Shown here piece by piece: positions 1-11,700 of a stretch of 64,000 nucleotides of DNA. The stretch lies in assembly GCF_052324685.1 (NCBI RefSeq), contig NC_135228.1, positions 9,651,386 through 9,715,385 on the forward strand, written 5' to 3'. Positions within the stretch are counted from its first letter, which is position 1, and every line of letters starts with the position of its first letter. Under the pieces are notes generated by a model. It made no database searches. It was not told the DNA's origin and saw only the letters and a program-made list of their open reading frames with translations. Made by a program: the position numbers and the translations under genes. This DNA is from Brachyhypopomus gauderio. Lineage: Eukaryota; Chordata; Actinopteri; Gymnotiformes; Hypopomidae.

Positions 1-271
1 CCTACACTTCACACAAATATAATTATTATTATCACTACTGACGGAAGAAGAGTAGCTATACATGCCACACTCAACACAAGCAACAAGGGACTCAGACATG
101 ATGTAATACTTAGCTTCGGTTAAGATGTCGAAATGTCGAAGATGTTTCCAGTCGAAGAGAGTAGTCAACTGTCTTGATAGTGGAAGCACTACCTGTAATA
201 GTTGTCTAGGGAGGGAAAAAGTAAAGATTAGTACGTAAACAGATTATCACCCTTTAGAGAAACAATCAAAA
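1..271. other. Unassigned left flank
   Basis: AT-rich DNA to the left of the Tc1 relic. I see no open frame with a recognisable domain, no splice-bounded exon and no clear repeat boundary. Confidence 0.4.
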
Positions 272-1262
272 TTCGCTCCGCAACAGCGTCAGCTGTCTCG
301 GTACCTAATGGAAGTCAGGCTACCTCTGGTGAGCACATGGAGGGCTGTGCGGCCCTCCAAATAAATGCCACCCCACACCATTACTGACCCTCTGTCAAAC
401 CGGTCATGCTGAAGGATGTTGCAGGCAGCAGATCGCTCTCCACGGCGTCTCCAGACTGTCACGTCTGTCACGTGCTCAGTGTGAACCTGCTTTCATCTGT
501 GAAGAGCACAAGGCGCCAGTGGCGAATTTGCCAATCCTGGTGTTCTCTGGCAAATGCCATGCATCCTGCACGGTGTTGGGCTGTGAGCCCAACCCCCATC
601 TGTGGACGTTGGGCCCTCATACCATCCTCATGAAGTCGGTTTCTAACCGTTTGTGCAGACACATGCACATTTATGTCCTGCTGGAGGTCATTTTGCAGGG
701 CTCTGGCAGTGCTCCTCCTGTTCCTTCTTGCACAAAGTCGGAGGAAGCGGTCCTGCTGCTGGCTTGTTGCCCTCCTACGGCCTCCTCCACATCTCCTGGT
801 GTACTGGCCTGTCTCCTGGTAGCGTCTCCAGCCTCTGGACACTACGCTGACAGACACAGCAAACCTTCTTGCCACAGCTCGCATTGATGTGCCATCCTGG
901 ATGAGCTGCACTACCTGAGCCACTTGTGTGGGTTGTAGAGTCCGTCTCATGCTACCACAAGTGTGAAAGGACCACCAACATTCAAAAGTGACCAAAACAT
1001 CAGCCAGAAAGCATAGGTACTGAGAAGTGGTCTGTGGTCCCCACCTGCAGAACCACTCCTTTATAGGGGGGAAGGGGGGGGGGGGGTCTTGCTAATTGCC
1101 TCTCATTTCTACCTGTTGTCTATTCCATTTGCACAACAGCAGGTGAAATTGATTCACAATCAGTGTTGCTTCCTAACTGAACAGGTTGGTTTCACAGAAG
1201 TGTGGTTGACTTGGAGTTATATTGTGTTGTTTAATTGTTCCCTTTATTTTTTTGAGCAGTGT
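272..1262 (-). mobile_element. Truncated Tc1/mariner transposon with broken transposase
   Basis: The minus-strand frame from 995 to 468 encodes a Tc1-type transposase N-terminus: a paired-like helix-turn-helix region ([20 protein letters not shown]), a basic linker, and the start of the DDE core including FTDESRF, where D is the first catalytic aspartate. A stop follows at 470-468. The protein continues in another frame from 471 to 289 with the characteristic VMVWGGI block, then homology ends. The element is therefore frameshifted and lacks the rest of its catalytic domain and one terminal repeat. The surviving terminus is on the right, ending near TTTTTTTGAGCAGTGTA at about 1246-1262, typical of fish Tc1 elements. 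It cannot encode an active transposase. Confidence 0.85.
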
Positions 1263-1470
1263 ATATTAGGAGAAAGGATTGTGTGTGGAACAAATGATGT
1301 TGCTCTGAGAGAGAGATTACTTAGAGAAGATAAACTTACACTGGACAAATGTGTACAATTCTGCAGAGCGATGGAGCTGTTGAGGGAGAATAGACGAACT
1401 CTGGAAGGAAGAACTGTGTGCATATTGTTAAAATATATATTCGCCGCTATGTGTAATATCCAGGGTACAC

Positions 1471-1875
1471 CGCGGGTCCTTAAAAAGTCTTAAAATGTCT
1501 TAAATTTAGTTTTACATATTCAGGGTCTAAAAATGTCTTAAAATGTCTGGAATTTTAGGAGGGGAGGCATTAAATAAGCAAGCTGCTTTTATTATTTGAG
1601 GGCTGTGGTGGGAACAACAATACAAGGATGCAGACATGGGTAAATGTCCATTCAATGAGGTGGCTGGAGGATGTGGCTAGCTGAAACCTTCCAGTGATTC
1701 GTATGAGGCGCGATGTGAACTTGACGAAAAACATTCAAACTTGGTACAATGGGCTGTAAAGCGCTTGATTCTCATATGAAATCTGAAAAACACAAGCGAT
1801 ATGATAGCACTCGTAATAGTAATATGCATATCGAGTCATTCGCTGCTAAATGCAGTTTAACTGTAAGTAAGTGCC
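1471..1875 (+). mobile_element. hAT-like fragment with zinc-finger remnant
   Basis: The stretch opens with a reiterated CTTAAAAAGTCTTAAAATGTC motif typical of the termini of a fish hAT family. At about 1749-1860 the plus strand reads through residues such as CKALDSHMKSEKHKR and NSNMHIESFAAKC, resembling the Cys/His region at the N-terminus of hAT transposases. No full frame survives. It is a short relic and its ends are not certain. Confidence 0.5.
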
Positions 1876-2235
1876 AAAAATGATTTGTCTACTGTGTAGT
1901 GCGACCAAACGTCCGTATTTCCCGGGACGTATTTCTCGTCCTGTCCTGGGTATTTTTTTAAGTGAGGAAATGTCCTGGTTTTTAAATTACTTTCATTGGA
2001 CCATTACAATTTAAATGTACAGGCACTAGGCACTGTGCACGGCGCTGCATGTGCCGTAATCCCTGAGCCGCGTCAAGCTTGGTATATACATGACGCGTCG
2101 CGACCGGCGCGAGGTTCAAATTTCATTCAACGTGTGTGTGTAATTTTTTTAATAATAAAATGTTCCACATGCGCTAAAAAGTGCCCTTTCCCCCACCTGA
2201 GCACTTGCCCCCCAAAATGTCTGTGCACGTCACTG

Positions 2236-2325
2236 CCTAGGATGAATTCTGTGATCAGATGCAAAGCACTTTGTAAGTTTCTCTAGATAAGAGTGTCTGC
2301 TAAATGTCATAAATGTAAAAAGTAG
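2236..2325 (+). repeat. SINE/LINE 3' tail fragment
   Basis: The text around 2281-2320 contains the phrase 'ctctagataagagtgtctgctaaatg', a close match to the tail shared by many teleost SINEs and their partner LINEs. No tRNA-like head is visible upstream, so only the 3' end is present. Confidence 0.55.
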
Positions 2326-2718
2326 ACTAGATAAAGAGCCGCAGCACAATTCAAGACCGAGAATTCCCTATTCCTAAATAAATTCCTAAATATTAATTTA
2401 AGTTTGAATGATGAATGAATCAATGAACATAAGCATAAACTTCAACATCTTGTTTATTTTCCACCAGTCTACTACACAGACCAATAGATGAGTGAAGAAA
2501 ACAGAGCAAACAGTTTTCAGAACACTGGAAATTCTGACCAAAAATGTTATTTAATTTTGGGGGTTTCGCGACATTCTCTTTCTGGACGGCAGTTCGTAAC
2601 TTGCATCAACTGACGTAATTTGCAGCACTTCTTGTAAAACCTGCATTATACTTTCGCGAGTGACCGTAGCGCGCGACTCCGCCCACCTTGCGCGAACCTA
2701 CGCGAACGGCGGAGGCGT

Positions 2719-3117
2719 TTAAACTTGCCGCGTCTTACTTAAGCCTTCGATCACAGAGAGCGGTCTACAGTCCACAGCAATCCATCTTGCCAGTGAATTG
2801 GTCAATTTGTCTGACGTGGACTTTGACATTTTGTTTCTTAATTTGAACCCCGACATGTGGTCGAGTGTTGACTGACGACACAGTTTGCTCGTACTAGGAA
2901 TACATTTAGCAGCTAAGTTACTGACCTGCGCGTTAGCCCCAACATGTTTTGTGTTGAGGTGGTAACGAAGGGTGGAAGTGCTCCTGTGATAAGCGAACTT
3001 CTTCCTGCATAAAGTGCAAATAACACTATTTTTGTTTGTACTTCCATCTGGAAGTTTCTTATATTTAAATTTCCCATCCACCAACATAGCCTCTTCACTC
3101 ATATCCATCATGCTCAT
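2719..3117 (-). pseudogene. hAT transposase N-terminal fragment (BED-type zinc finger)
   Basis: This minus-strand open frame of 132 codons has a BED-like zinc finger, CTLCRKKFAYHRSTSTLRYH followed by LNTKH: a C-x2-C pair and a spaced H-x(4-5)-H pair. Downstream comes the DCRPLSVIEG region, which corresponds to the 'D-x2-P-x-S-x-V' segment found just after the finger in hAT transposases and ZBED proteins. The catalytic hAT core and C-terminal dimerisation domain are missing, so it is a 3'-truncated transposon gene rather than a ZBED host gene. I cannot see terminal repeats that bound it. Confidence 0.7.
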
Positions 3118-5655
3118 CTTATTGTGCGTCCACCAGTGGTGATTGCTTTAAGACTGCAAGCTCAGCTTCCCCTAAAATGTCAAAAAAATAAGTGATCAGA
3201 TATATACTGTTGTGTGTACATGTCATTGACTAAATATGTGCTACAACGCACTCAACATTTGTTCAGAATCACCTTCTTACCACTGGTAACGAAGTGGCTT
3301 TCCTCTTACTCAGTCCCGCAGCTTCACAGCGCTTTAAACGGTGTGGACGCTGAACGTCTACAGAGTTCAATAGCGAAGCAAAGAGTGCAGCGAAACGAGA
3401 CGAGCCATTGGATGAATTCTGGGCTTTGTCCCGCCCATCGGACGCTCAGCGTCTCTGGGGGTCTATGGGGCAGTGGGCTGCCCTCGGCTGGCCCGGACGC
3501 TCAGCTTCTGCATGATGATTGGATGATCTGTCTGAGGCCGAATCCCTTTTTGATTGACAGTGAAATGAGCGAATAAGCGATCTTTTGGTGTAAACCTCCA
3601 CGGGAGCATTTATTTTCAATTTTTTTTTTCATTCTGATCTGAGTTGAACCGGAGATTTTCCTAATCCTCTTAGCGGCATTTTCTTCGTTAAAAACAACTA
3701 GCGATAAATCGAGCTTCTATTTCTGGTGGTTTTTGTTGTAGCTGCTTGTGTTTGGAGACTGACTTCTATCACTCAAGCAGAAATTGAGCTTCCCCTCCTT
3801 GAAAGACCACATCATTCCAAGGTGCAAAAGTGTCTCATGCGTTAAATGCGTTAAAATGCGTAAATTTTTTTCGTTAGTTATTTTCCCTGTAATTAATTAA
3901 TCAAAATTAACGCGTTAAAGTCCCACCAGTAATATATATATTATATACGTATATATATACATGCATTCATAATTCAATTCAAGAATACAGGGACATGGAT
4001 ATCTAAACTACTGAAACACACAGGAATACATAGACATGCATCAATGTGCGGTGATTATACAATAAAAGGTATTATAATGGAACCATTTATTACTGAAAGA
4101 TCATAAGTTGTGCTTTTATATCAACCACAGATCACATAATGTTCAAATCTCATAGGCACATGGTTCAGCTTATGCATTGATCCTTTGTCCAGGGTCCTTA
4201 AGGGCTATTTAAATTGAATACTGGTTTTAAGAACAATTACCCTTCCCTTGGTTGAAAAGCTGTTCAGTTTTGTGTCTTAGATTGAGTTCGCCGAGTCGAT
4301 TTCTGTAGGCTGGATTTTGATTTAGTGTACAGTTTAGATTTGAAGTTATAAAGACCTCTTGACATATTTGCATCCTCAGTTCTCAGATTATAAATTGGGG
4401 TTAAACCTTGGGGAATCAGTTAAGGCTGTAATTTAGGTTTATGAGTGCGGATTCTTCCTGAGTTGTGAGCCCTGTGTCCTTCAGAGGAGGGTTGATCCTG
4501 ACCAGACCACTTTTATGGCCTTCATCCCACGCTCAGGTGATCAGATAAGGTTAGGCTTCTAAGCTTTGGAGAAGAAACCCATTGTGACTGTGAATTCCTG
4601 GAAGCAGCAGTGATGGATGAAAAGCCATGTTTAACTTTCCCATACAATTAATGGGATGAAACTTTACACTCTGCGAAGGAGGGTTCCTCTCTGTGTGTGA
4701 TGATGAAGGGACCTTGGCTATCTCCACTACACATTATTTCACACTGCCTGCCCGTCACACAGATATAAGTTTTATACAAGAACTCAGTTTAAATACCAGC
4801 TTAAATAATATATAACACAATCATTCCCGATGAATGCTCAAATAGATGTATTCTGTCATTTTTATTAATATTATAATTTAGTGTATTAATTCTGTACAAA
4901 TTCAGAAATAACAAAAGCATGTTTTTTGTAGCTTGATCTTCCCTGTATAAAAGGCAACAGAATAACATGAGCACACAAATGGTACAAAACAACAAACATG
5001 ATGACAGATCTTTTACATTGAGAACACTGAATGCAAGAAACCCAGTGACATTCTCAATAATTAAACATATGCTTCCATAAAATATCCAATAATAAACAGT
5101 AGATTAGGGTTAGGGTTGTATAAAGCTAATGCATGTTTTATGACAAAGGCTCATAATATATAATAATAATAACTAATAATAATAATAAAAATAATAATAT
5201 AATTGTGGGCAAGGGAATGGCAGGAAGGTGAGGTGATAGCAGTTCAAAGAATACATGTTTATTGTATTTAGTGTTATTGCTAATCAAACACTAAACAGAC
5301 ATGCAACTCAAACAAAGATGAGCAACGATGAACAATAACAAGACACAAGAGCAACATATAATGCGAATGAGACTAGAGACAGGTGAGATGAATGAAAAAA
5401 AGGAATACACACACACCAAAACACACACAGAAATGACTGTACACTGCAAACACATAGATATGCCTAGAGGGAGGGCTCGAGGGCTGTACCGTCACACGAA
5501 TATGTAAAGAAGCAGAGAACCAGTTGTGAAAGATTCTTGTATTTATGAGTTTTTTTCCATCCTTGTGCTGATTTCCACAAAACAAAATAGATTTTCAATG
5601 GGAAAAGGTTATTTGGTTTTGATAAAGTTCAATCATTTATCTTTACTCCTGAGCA
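3118..5655. other. AT-rich intergenic DNA without recognisable genes
   Basis: No coding signal is convincing here. At 3885-3932 the text ends in AACGCGTTAAAGTCCCACCAG, resembling the terminus of the fish hAT family that also occurs at 37647 and 43681, so part of 3230-3932 may be a related relic. An ATA/AAT-rich simple repeat lies at about 5159-5202. A TTTATT at 5258-5263 would read AATAAA on the minus strand, about 525 bases past the gene 1 stop, and is a candidate poly(A) signal for gene 1. Confidence 0.4.
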
Positions 5656-5792
5656 CCTTACTGTGTCTCCATTGTGATGTCTTCAGAGTACCTTATTGTG
5701 TCTTCACTGTGATGTCTTCAGAGTACCTTATCGTGTCTTCACTGTGATGTCTTCAGGGCATCTTATTGTGTCTCCACGGTGATGTCTTCAGA
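5656..5792. repeat. 35-bp minisatellite overlapping the gene 1 stop codon
   Basis: The core GATGTCTTCAG recurs at 5676, 5711, 5746 and 5781, an exact 35-base period, with surrounding text such as 'accttattgtgtcttcactgt' repeated with few changes. The last unit contains the gene 1 stop codon (minus strand TGA at 5790-5788), so the array forms the start of the gene 1 3' UTR. Confidence 0.9.
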
Positions 5793-8700
5793 GTTTCTCT
5801 TCCTGTAGGATGACTTTCTTGCCTCCTTCGACCACAGGAACATCTCTCTTATGGCAGCTGCAGCAAAAGCAGTGTGAGCTTAATTATCTGCAAACTGATA
5901 AACTGAGCTCAGAAAAGTGTATTTGGAAAGCCATACCCTTTGCATTTCTGCATCTGTTCCACAGTTTCAGGCAGAACTCTACCAAAAGTCTCAGGGAGGA
6001 ATATGTTTGCTAAGGATGAGCCAATGGTGAGACTTCCCATCAGAATGTATGGGAGATATTTATTGAAAGTACCTACATAAGAAGAGAATGGAATTACCAA
6101 GACAAGAATTTCACAATCAGTTAAAATGACTGAGATCAAACAAGCATTTCAGTCAATGGAATATAGTTCCTTTTCAATCCAGTGTTTGATTAAATATAAG
6201 CTACATGTCCTCAGTACATAAATCACTGGTTTCACCTAAGAATATGACATAAGGTGCGGTGATACTGCCAATGCGTGCAGCAGAAGAACACATTCCAATT
6301 CCCAGGTTCCTAAGCACAGTGGGGTAGATCTCTGCCGTGTAGATGTACACCACAGTGAAGGACATGGTGAAGCCAAATTTGCCAGCCATCTCTAGGGACA
6401 GTGCCAGTGTATGAAGACCTGTAGGAGAGTTACAGTCACTGGTTACAGTCCATGGTTCAGTAAAACAAAGTATATACAGAATTACAATGCAAGCAGACAA
6501 GCAACAAGATTATTTAATAAGATTTGTTTTGTCTATGCTGTTTCTTAGTGTATTTGTATTTATTTTTGTTCTATTTGTCACTACATTTTGGTTTTGGTTT
6601 ACAATCTGGCCTTGTTTCTTGTTCCTGGCCTTGTCTTCCAGATACACAACCATAACCTGTTGTCCCGTTTGGCTCTGACCCATCTGTCACTGAGGTTTAG
6701 GATTCCCATTTCTCCCTCCCCTTTCAGTGGTCACTTAATTGTTTTGGTTATCCTTGTGCCCCTTTGCTGTACATCTTGTTTATATCCTTGTCTTCGTTTA
6801 TTAATTCCAGTTGTCCATAGTTTTTTTATCATTTACTTGGGTATGTATTTCCTGGTCTTTGAGTTTTCTGTTGAGGATCATTAATGCTCCTAAGTACTGT
6901 GTTTCTACTGTGGTCATGCCACATGCTGCTTTCTCGTTATGTCAGGTCTGTTATCCATGTATTATCGCTCCTCATGTTCATTCTAATTCCCCCATAGCTT
7001 TTTTGTTTTGTCTATACAGATCAGGCCTTGAATCTTATCTAGTCATGGTATTTCTTGCGTTTTTTGATTATGCACATGTGGTGTTCCTGATCAGATCTGT
7101 AGTCTACATTTGTGTTGGTGTTGTTTGTTGTTTTAGAAACACCATTGTGTCTTAACCTTGGGTGTCTGCTCGTTATTTCTCTACTTGGTAACACACTTCC
7201 CTGTCTTTCATTTAGGTTTTGGTGATTTGTTTTTTGTATGTGCATTTGTCTGTTTGTTTGTTTGTCTCCTTTTGTGGGTGTGTCTGTATGGTTACGTTTG
7301 TCTATGTTCATATATGTACATCCATGTATATTCTGTGTTGTGTGTGTTCACTAGAGTTTTTTGTGTGTCTCGACTTTTTGGTAGTGTGCTGCAGGTGTAA
7401 CTTGTTGTCTTTCTTGAACAAGTTAGTGTTGTGCTGTCATTTTTTCAGTTGTTATTTGTGAAACATGAAATTGCTATTCTGTTTAATTGTCTAGTGCTAA
7501 TAGCACTATAGCCTGGTATTAGTGGAATAAATTTATGTTCTGTATGCTGCTTATGTCTCAACATCCTGCTCTTTTGGCATCGCCACAGAACAACGGACCT
7601 AAAACAAAATATGCTGAAGAATGGAAAGGAAAATAAAGGTGGAAGTATGGCCCAGGCTCCTATAACTGAGGGTCTTGAGGAACCATGTCTTTTGTCAGCA
7701 CTGAGGAGAAATCCCAAACAAACTTATTGAGACAGCCATCGGTGGATGGGGGCACTTGTAAGGACTGGCATAATCCCTCCCTCTCCTCCCTGACAAACCA
7801 GGACAGTTCATCAGGGCCTCAGAGAGAAACACCGAAAATGATGGTCTCTGACTGAGAGCACTTGGAGGAGAGAATTGAAATACCGTATTTTCCAGACTAT
7901 AAGCCGCTACTTTTCTCCCCACGATTTGAACCATGCGGCTTATAAAGAGGTGCGGCTTTTCTGTAGACATTTTTTTCTGTAGACATTGTAGACACTTTTT
8001 TCTTCACCCGTCAGGGGGCGGAGCAGAAAGTTAATCAGGTGGTAGGTCAAAGTTTTCATTTAGCACAGGTCAAATTTCATTTAGCACATGCAAGCAGCAG
8101 GCACGACAGAGAAATTTATTCAAACCAACATTTGTTGTGCCAAATTCCGAGTCCCCTTGTTTGCACACGCATAAAGACGCTACAGATGATGTTAGGGAGT
8201 TACAGTGACTATAACTTCATTGAGCACTCTAGTTTTGTCCTAACTAGATATTTAGACATAATACTGCTGTAATACTGCACTATTGGTAGGTGCGGCTTAT
8301 ATTGTGGTGCGCTCTATAGTCCAGAAAATACGGTAGTTTTCAGCCCTCAGAATACTCAATACTCATAGCACCATGGACTATGGGGGGTAAGGGGAATAGT
8401 CACCCTCCATTTGACTACTCATATAGCACTAGGCACTACGGAGAGTGGGGGATTAGCCCCGTCTGTGGGAGTACTCAGCGAACTAGGTGAGGGGATTAGC
8501 ACACCCCCCTCAGAGAGCTCCTTTTGAACTGTGAAATATGCGGGAAAGGGGGTGAGCTCTGCTGTTTGAGGGCGAGTGTGAGTAGGACGAGGCTGGTTTA
8601 TCTCTATCTGACACCTCTCTCTTGCAGGGACAAGGCAGTGACATGGAAGTCCAGGACACCCATTCCCCAGAGGACAAGGGTATGGAGAGAGCTGTCTCCT

Positions 8701-11700
8701 TGGTGGAGAGCGATATAGAAGTTGAGGATGAGGCAAATTATGGAAGCCCCTGGTGCAAGCTTCTCTGAGCTCAGGCCCCACCTGTCGTCGTGGGTCTGGA
8801 GCTCACTGCTGTAGCTGGGCGCTCTGGGAGGAAGTGCCCCTGGTGGGGGGGTTTGTCACGGTACAGCCCCAGACCCCTCCCTTTGTGGGTGTGTCTGTGT
8901 GGTTATGTTCGTTCATGTCCATATATGTACATCTGTGTGTGTTCCATGTTGTATGAGAGTTGTGAGTGCATCTCGTCTTTGGTATTGTGATGCACGTGAT
9001 ACTTGTTGTCTTCCGTGTACTGAAGTGTGTGTTGTGCTGTCTTTGTTGTCGGGTGTTTGTGAAATGTGATGTTGCTACTTTGTTTAAATGTCTTGCCCTA
9101 ATAGCACGATAGCCAGATTATTGGAATAACCTTGTGTTCTATACGCTGCCTGCATCTCGGCATCCTGCTCACTTGGCATCGTCACACTGTCTAGTTATCT
9201 TCAGTATGCCTTGTTGTAATTGTGTCCGTCGTGTTGATCTAGCCAATGTAGTAATCTACCAGTCCTGTTTGTGAAATCCCTGTAAATAAACCTGTTGCTT
9301 CACTGCATACTTGTCGCTTCACTGCATATATCTTCCAATCAGTCCTTACACCTGTTCTATGATTAATTAAAATGCCCTTAATAAAATGTGTATATCTCAG
9401 AGTGTGCAACCTGTTTATCCTTACTACTCCTTTAAGTTAACAAAGAGGGCATTTGTTTGTCCATCTGTTATTTTCATCTTGAATCCATATTATTTGTGTT
9501 TCATATGCTGTCTACACATATCTGTTCATATAAAGTAGGAGTACAGAGCACCACATACATCTGCACACACAAATTACTCTTATTTGAGGAGGTATTTTCA
9601 GAGAAACTGTCCAATGCGTTTGTCCATAAATTAGAAAAGGCTGTTTCCTTACTGTCAGGGATTAGCTGGATCAAGAGCAGGAATCCTCCACCTATACTGA
9701 GGAAGGCAGAGAGTAGGGGTCTCCGGGGACAGTTCTTCAGCAGCACTGTTGCTATGATGTAAGCAGGTACCTCGGTAACCGCTGATAAAAAACAGTTCAG
9801 GAATGGATTGCCAAGGAGATTTGATGTATTTAATGACAGTCCAAAATATCCAATATTGATGGCCATCCTAGGAAGACACAAACAATAGGAAAGGTAACAA
9901 ATGCACACATTAAGATTAAATAGTCTTCATTAATATAAGTTTAAAGCAGTGGTTCCCAAACTTTTTCTGCCGTGCCCCCCTTTCGTAGATGAGAATATTT
10001 TTGCGCCCCCCCATACTGAGACATGTGCACATGTTTTACTTCCAAGCTCCCCCCCCCCCCCCCCCCCTGCAATAGCTCCACGCCCCACCTAGGGGGCGCA
10101 CCCCCCACTTTGGGAACCACTGGTGTTAAAGGATAGTGAGGACACAATCATGTATTACTTACCACAGCAACAAACACATAAAAGTAGTACAACATATATT
10201 GCTGGTCTTCACAACATCGATCATACTGTACTTTTTCATATGTGATGATGCCACTTTAACCTAAAAGACATTGAGAAATATTTTTTTCTAAGATTTAGCA
10301 AACACTTTATTGTTTATTGTTTATGATGTTTAGGGTCGGACCTCAGACACCTTGAAGATGACCTCAGGGGCAGTGACCTTGTTTCTCTTAGCTGCTTCTT
10401 TCACTATGGCTTCAGCCTCTTCTATTCTCCCCTGAGAGATCAGCCATCGAGGAGATTCTGGAATGAACCTGTAAAATGATATGGTTTACTGCTATCTCAC
10501 TACTCTGTTGGCATGCACATGGTCTCAGTTTTCAAGGGGCACTGGTCTTATTTAAGGCTTCTAACACTGCAATAACATAATGCAACAAACTATAAGATGT
10601 GTTGGGGTGAGGGCTGAGATCAAACAAATATTTGATTCCACTTCATTATATTTATAGAGTGCATTTAGAGAACAGAACATCACAGTCAGGATCAGGATAA
10701 AATCAGGATGAAATTAAAACAAACCTCCGCTGGAAAAAAAAATTGTTTTAAACAAGTTTGTCCAATTTAAAATCATCATCAATTAACTTTTTATGGTAGG
10801 TCTTACAAAGGCATCTAGTGAGCTCAAATATAACTGATAGGCTTTACATGTACTCTTGGGGTAAATAAAAATTTCAGTTTTCAAAAACATTTTAAAAAGC
10901 TAAGGCCTGCCAAACTTTTGTCCTCAAGGCGGTCTAATAATGGCTTTAGAAAATGATTTTCTTTCTGTTACATCAATGAATAAAGTTGCATATCAGTTGC
11001 ATAACAGTGGACGAAAATGCCCTATTTTCTAAGCATGGACCCTCTGTTACGGTGACAGTCCCGGACCCTTCCCTGTGGGCGTGCCGCTACGTTGTCTGCG
11101 TGCTGTTGTGTCCATATTAGTACTTCCGTGGGTGTGGGTTGTCCGTGAGTGTGTTCGTAGTATCACCTGTGCCTTGTCTCGAGATCACGAGGGTCTGTGT
11201 TAATCACCTATTTAATGTGCGTTCGCGCAGTGTCTTGTGCTCGTCTTTGTCTAAAGTTCATGCCCGTGCAAGCATCGGCGTTAGCGTGTTTGCACCATCT
11301 GTGCTGGGCTTTGCGTGTTTTTTGTCAATAAACATTGTATGTTGCACCTTGCAACGCTCGTCATGCCTCCTTCCTGCGAGCGTTACACCCTCATAATTGC
11401 ATATAAAGAGAAAAAAATAGGCCCAAGAATGGAACCCTGGGGCACTCCACAAAAAAAGATAAGGAGGATAAAAAATCACCATGTCTGATAGAAAAACTTC
11501 TGATCGTCAAGTAAAATCTAAACCACTCCAGAGCAATACCCTTAATACCAACTGTGAAATGAGAACACTATGGTCCACTGTATCAAAGGCAGCAATAAGT
11601 ATGAGAAAGGCAGAGATCCCAGATGCAGTAGCTAATACAAATCATTGAAAACTTTCAAGAGCAGATTCGGTACTGTGACAAGCTTTAGAACCAGCTTTAA

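Noticed and set aside
5104..5118. Telomere-like TTAGGGTTAGGGTT
   Set aside because: Only two units, with no extended array; chance in AT-rich DNA.
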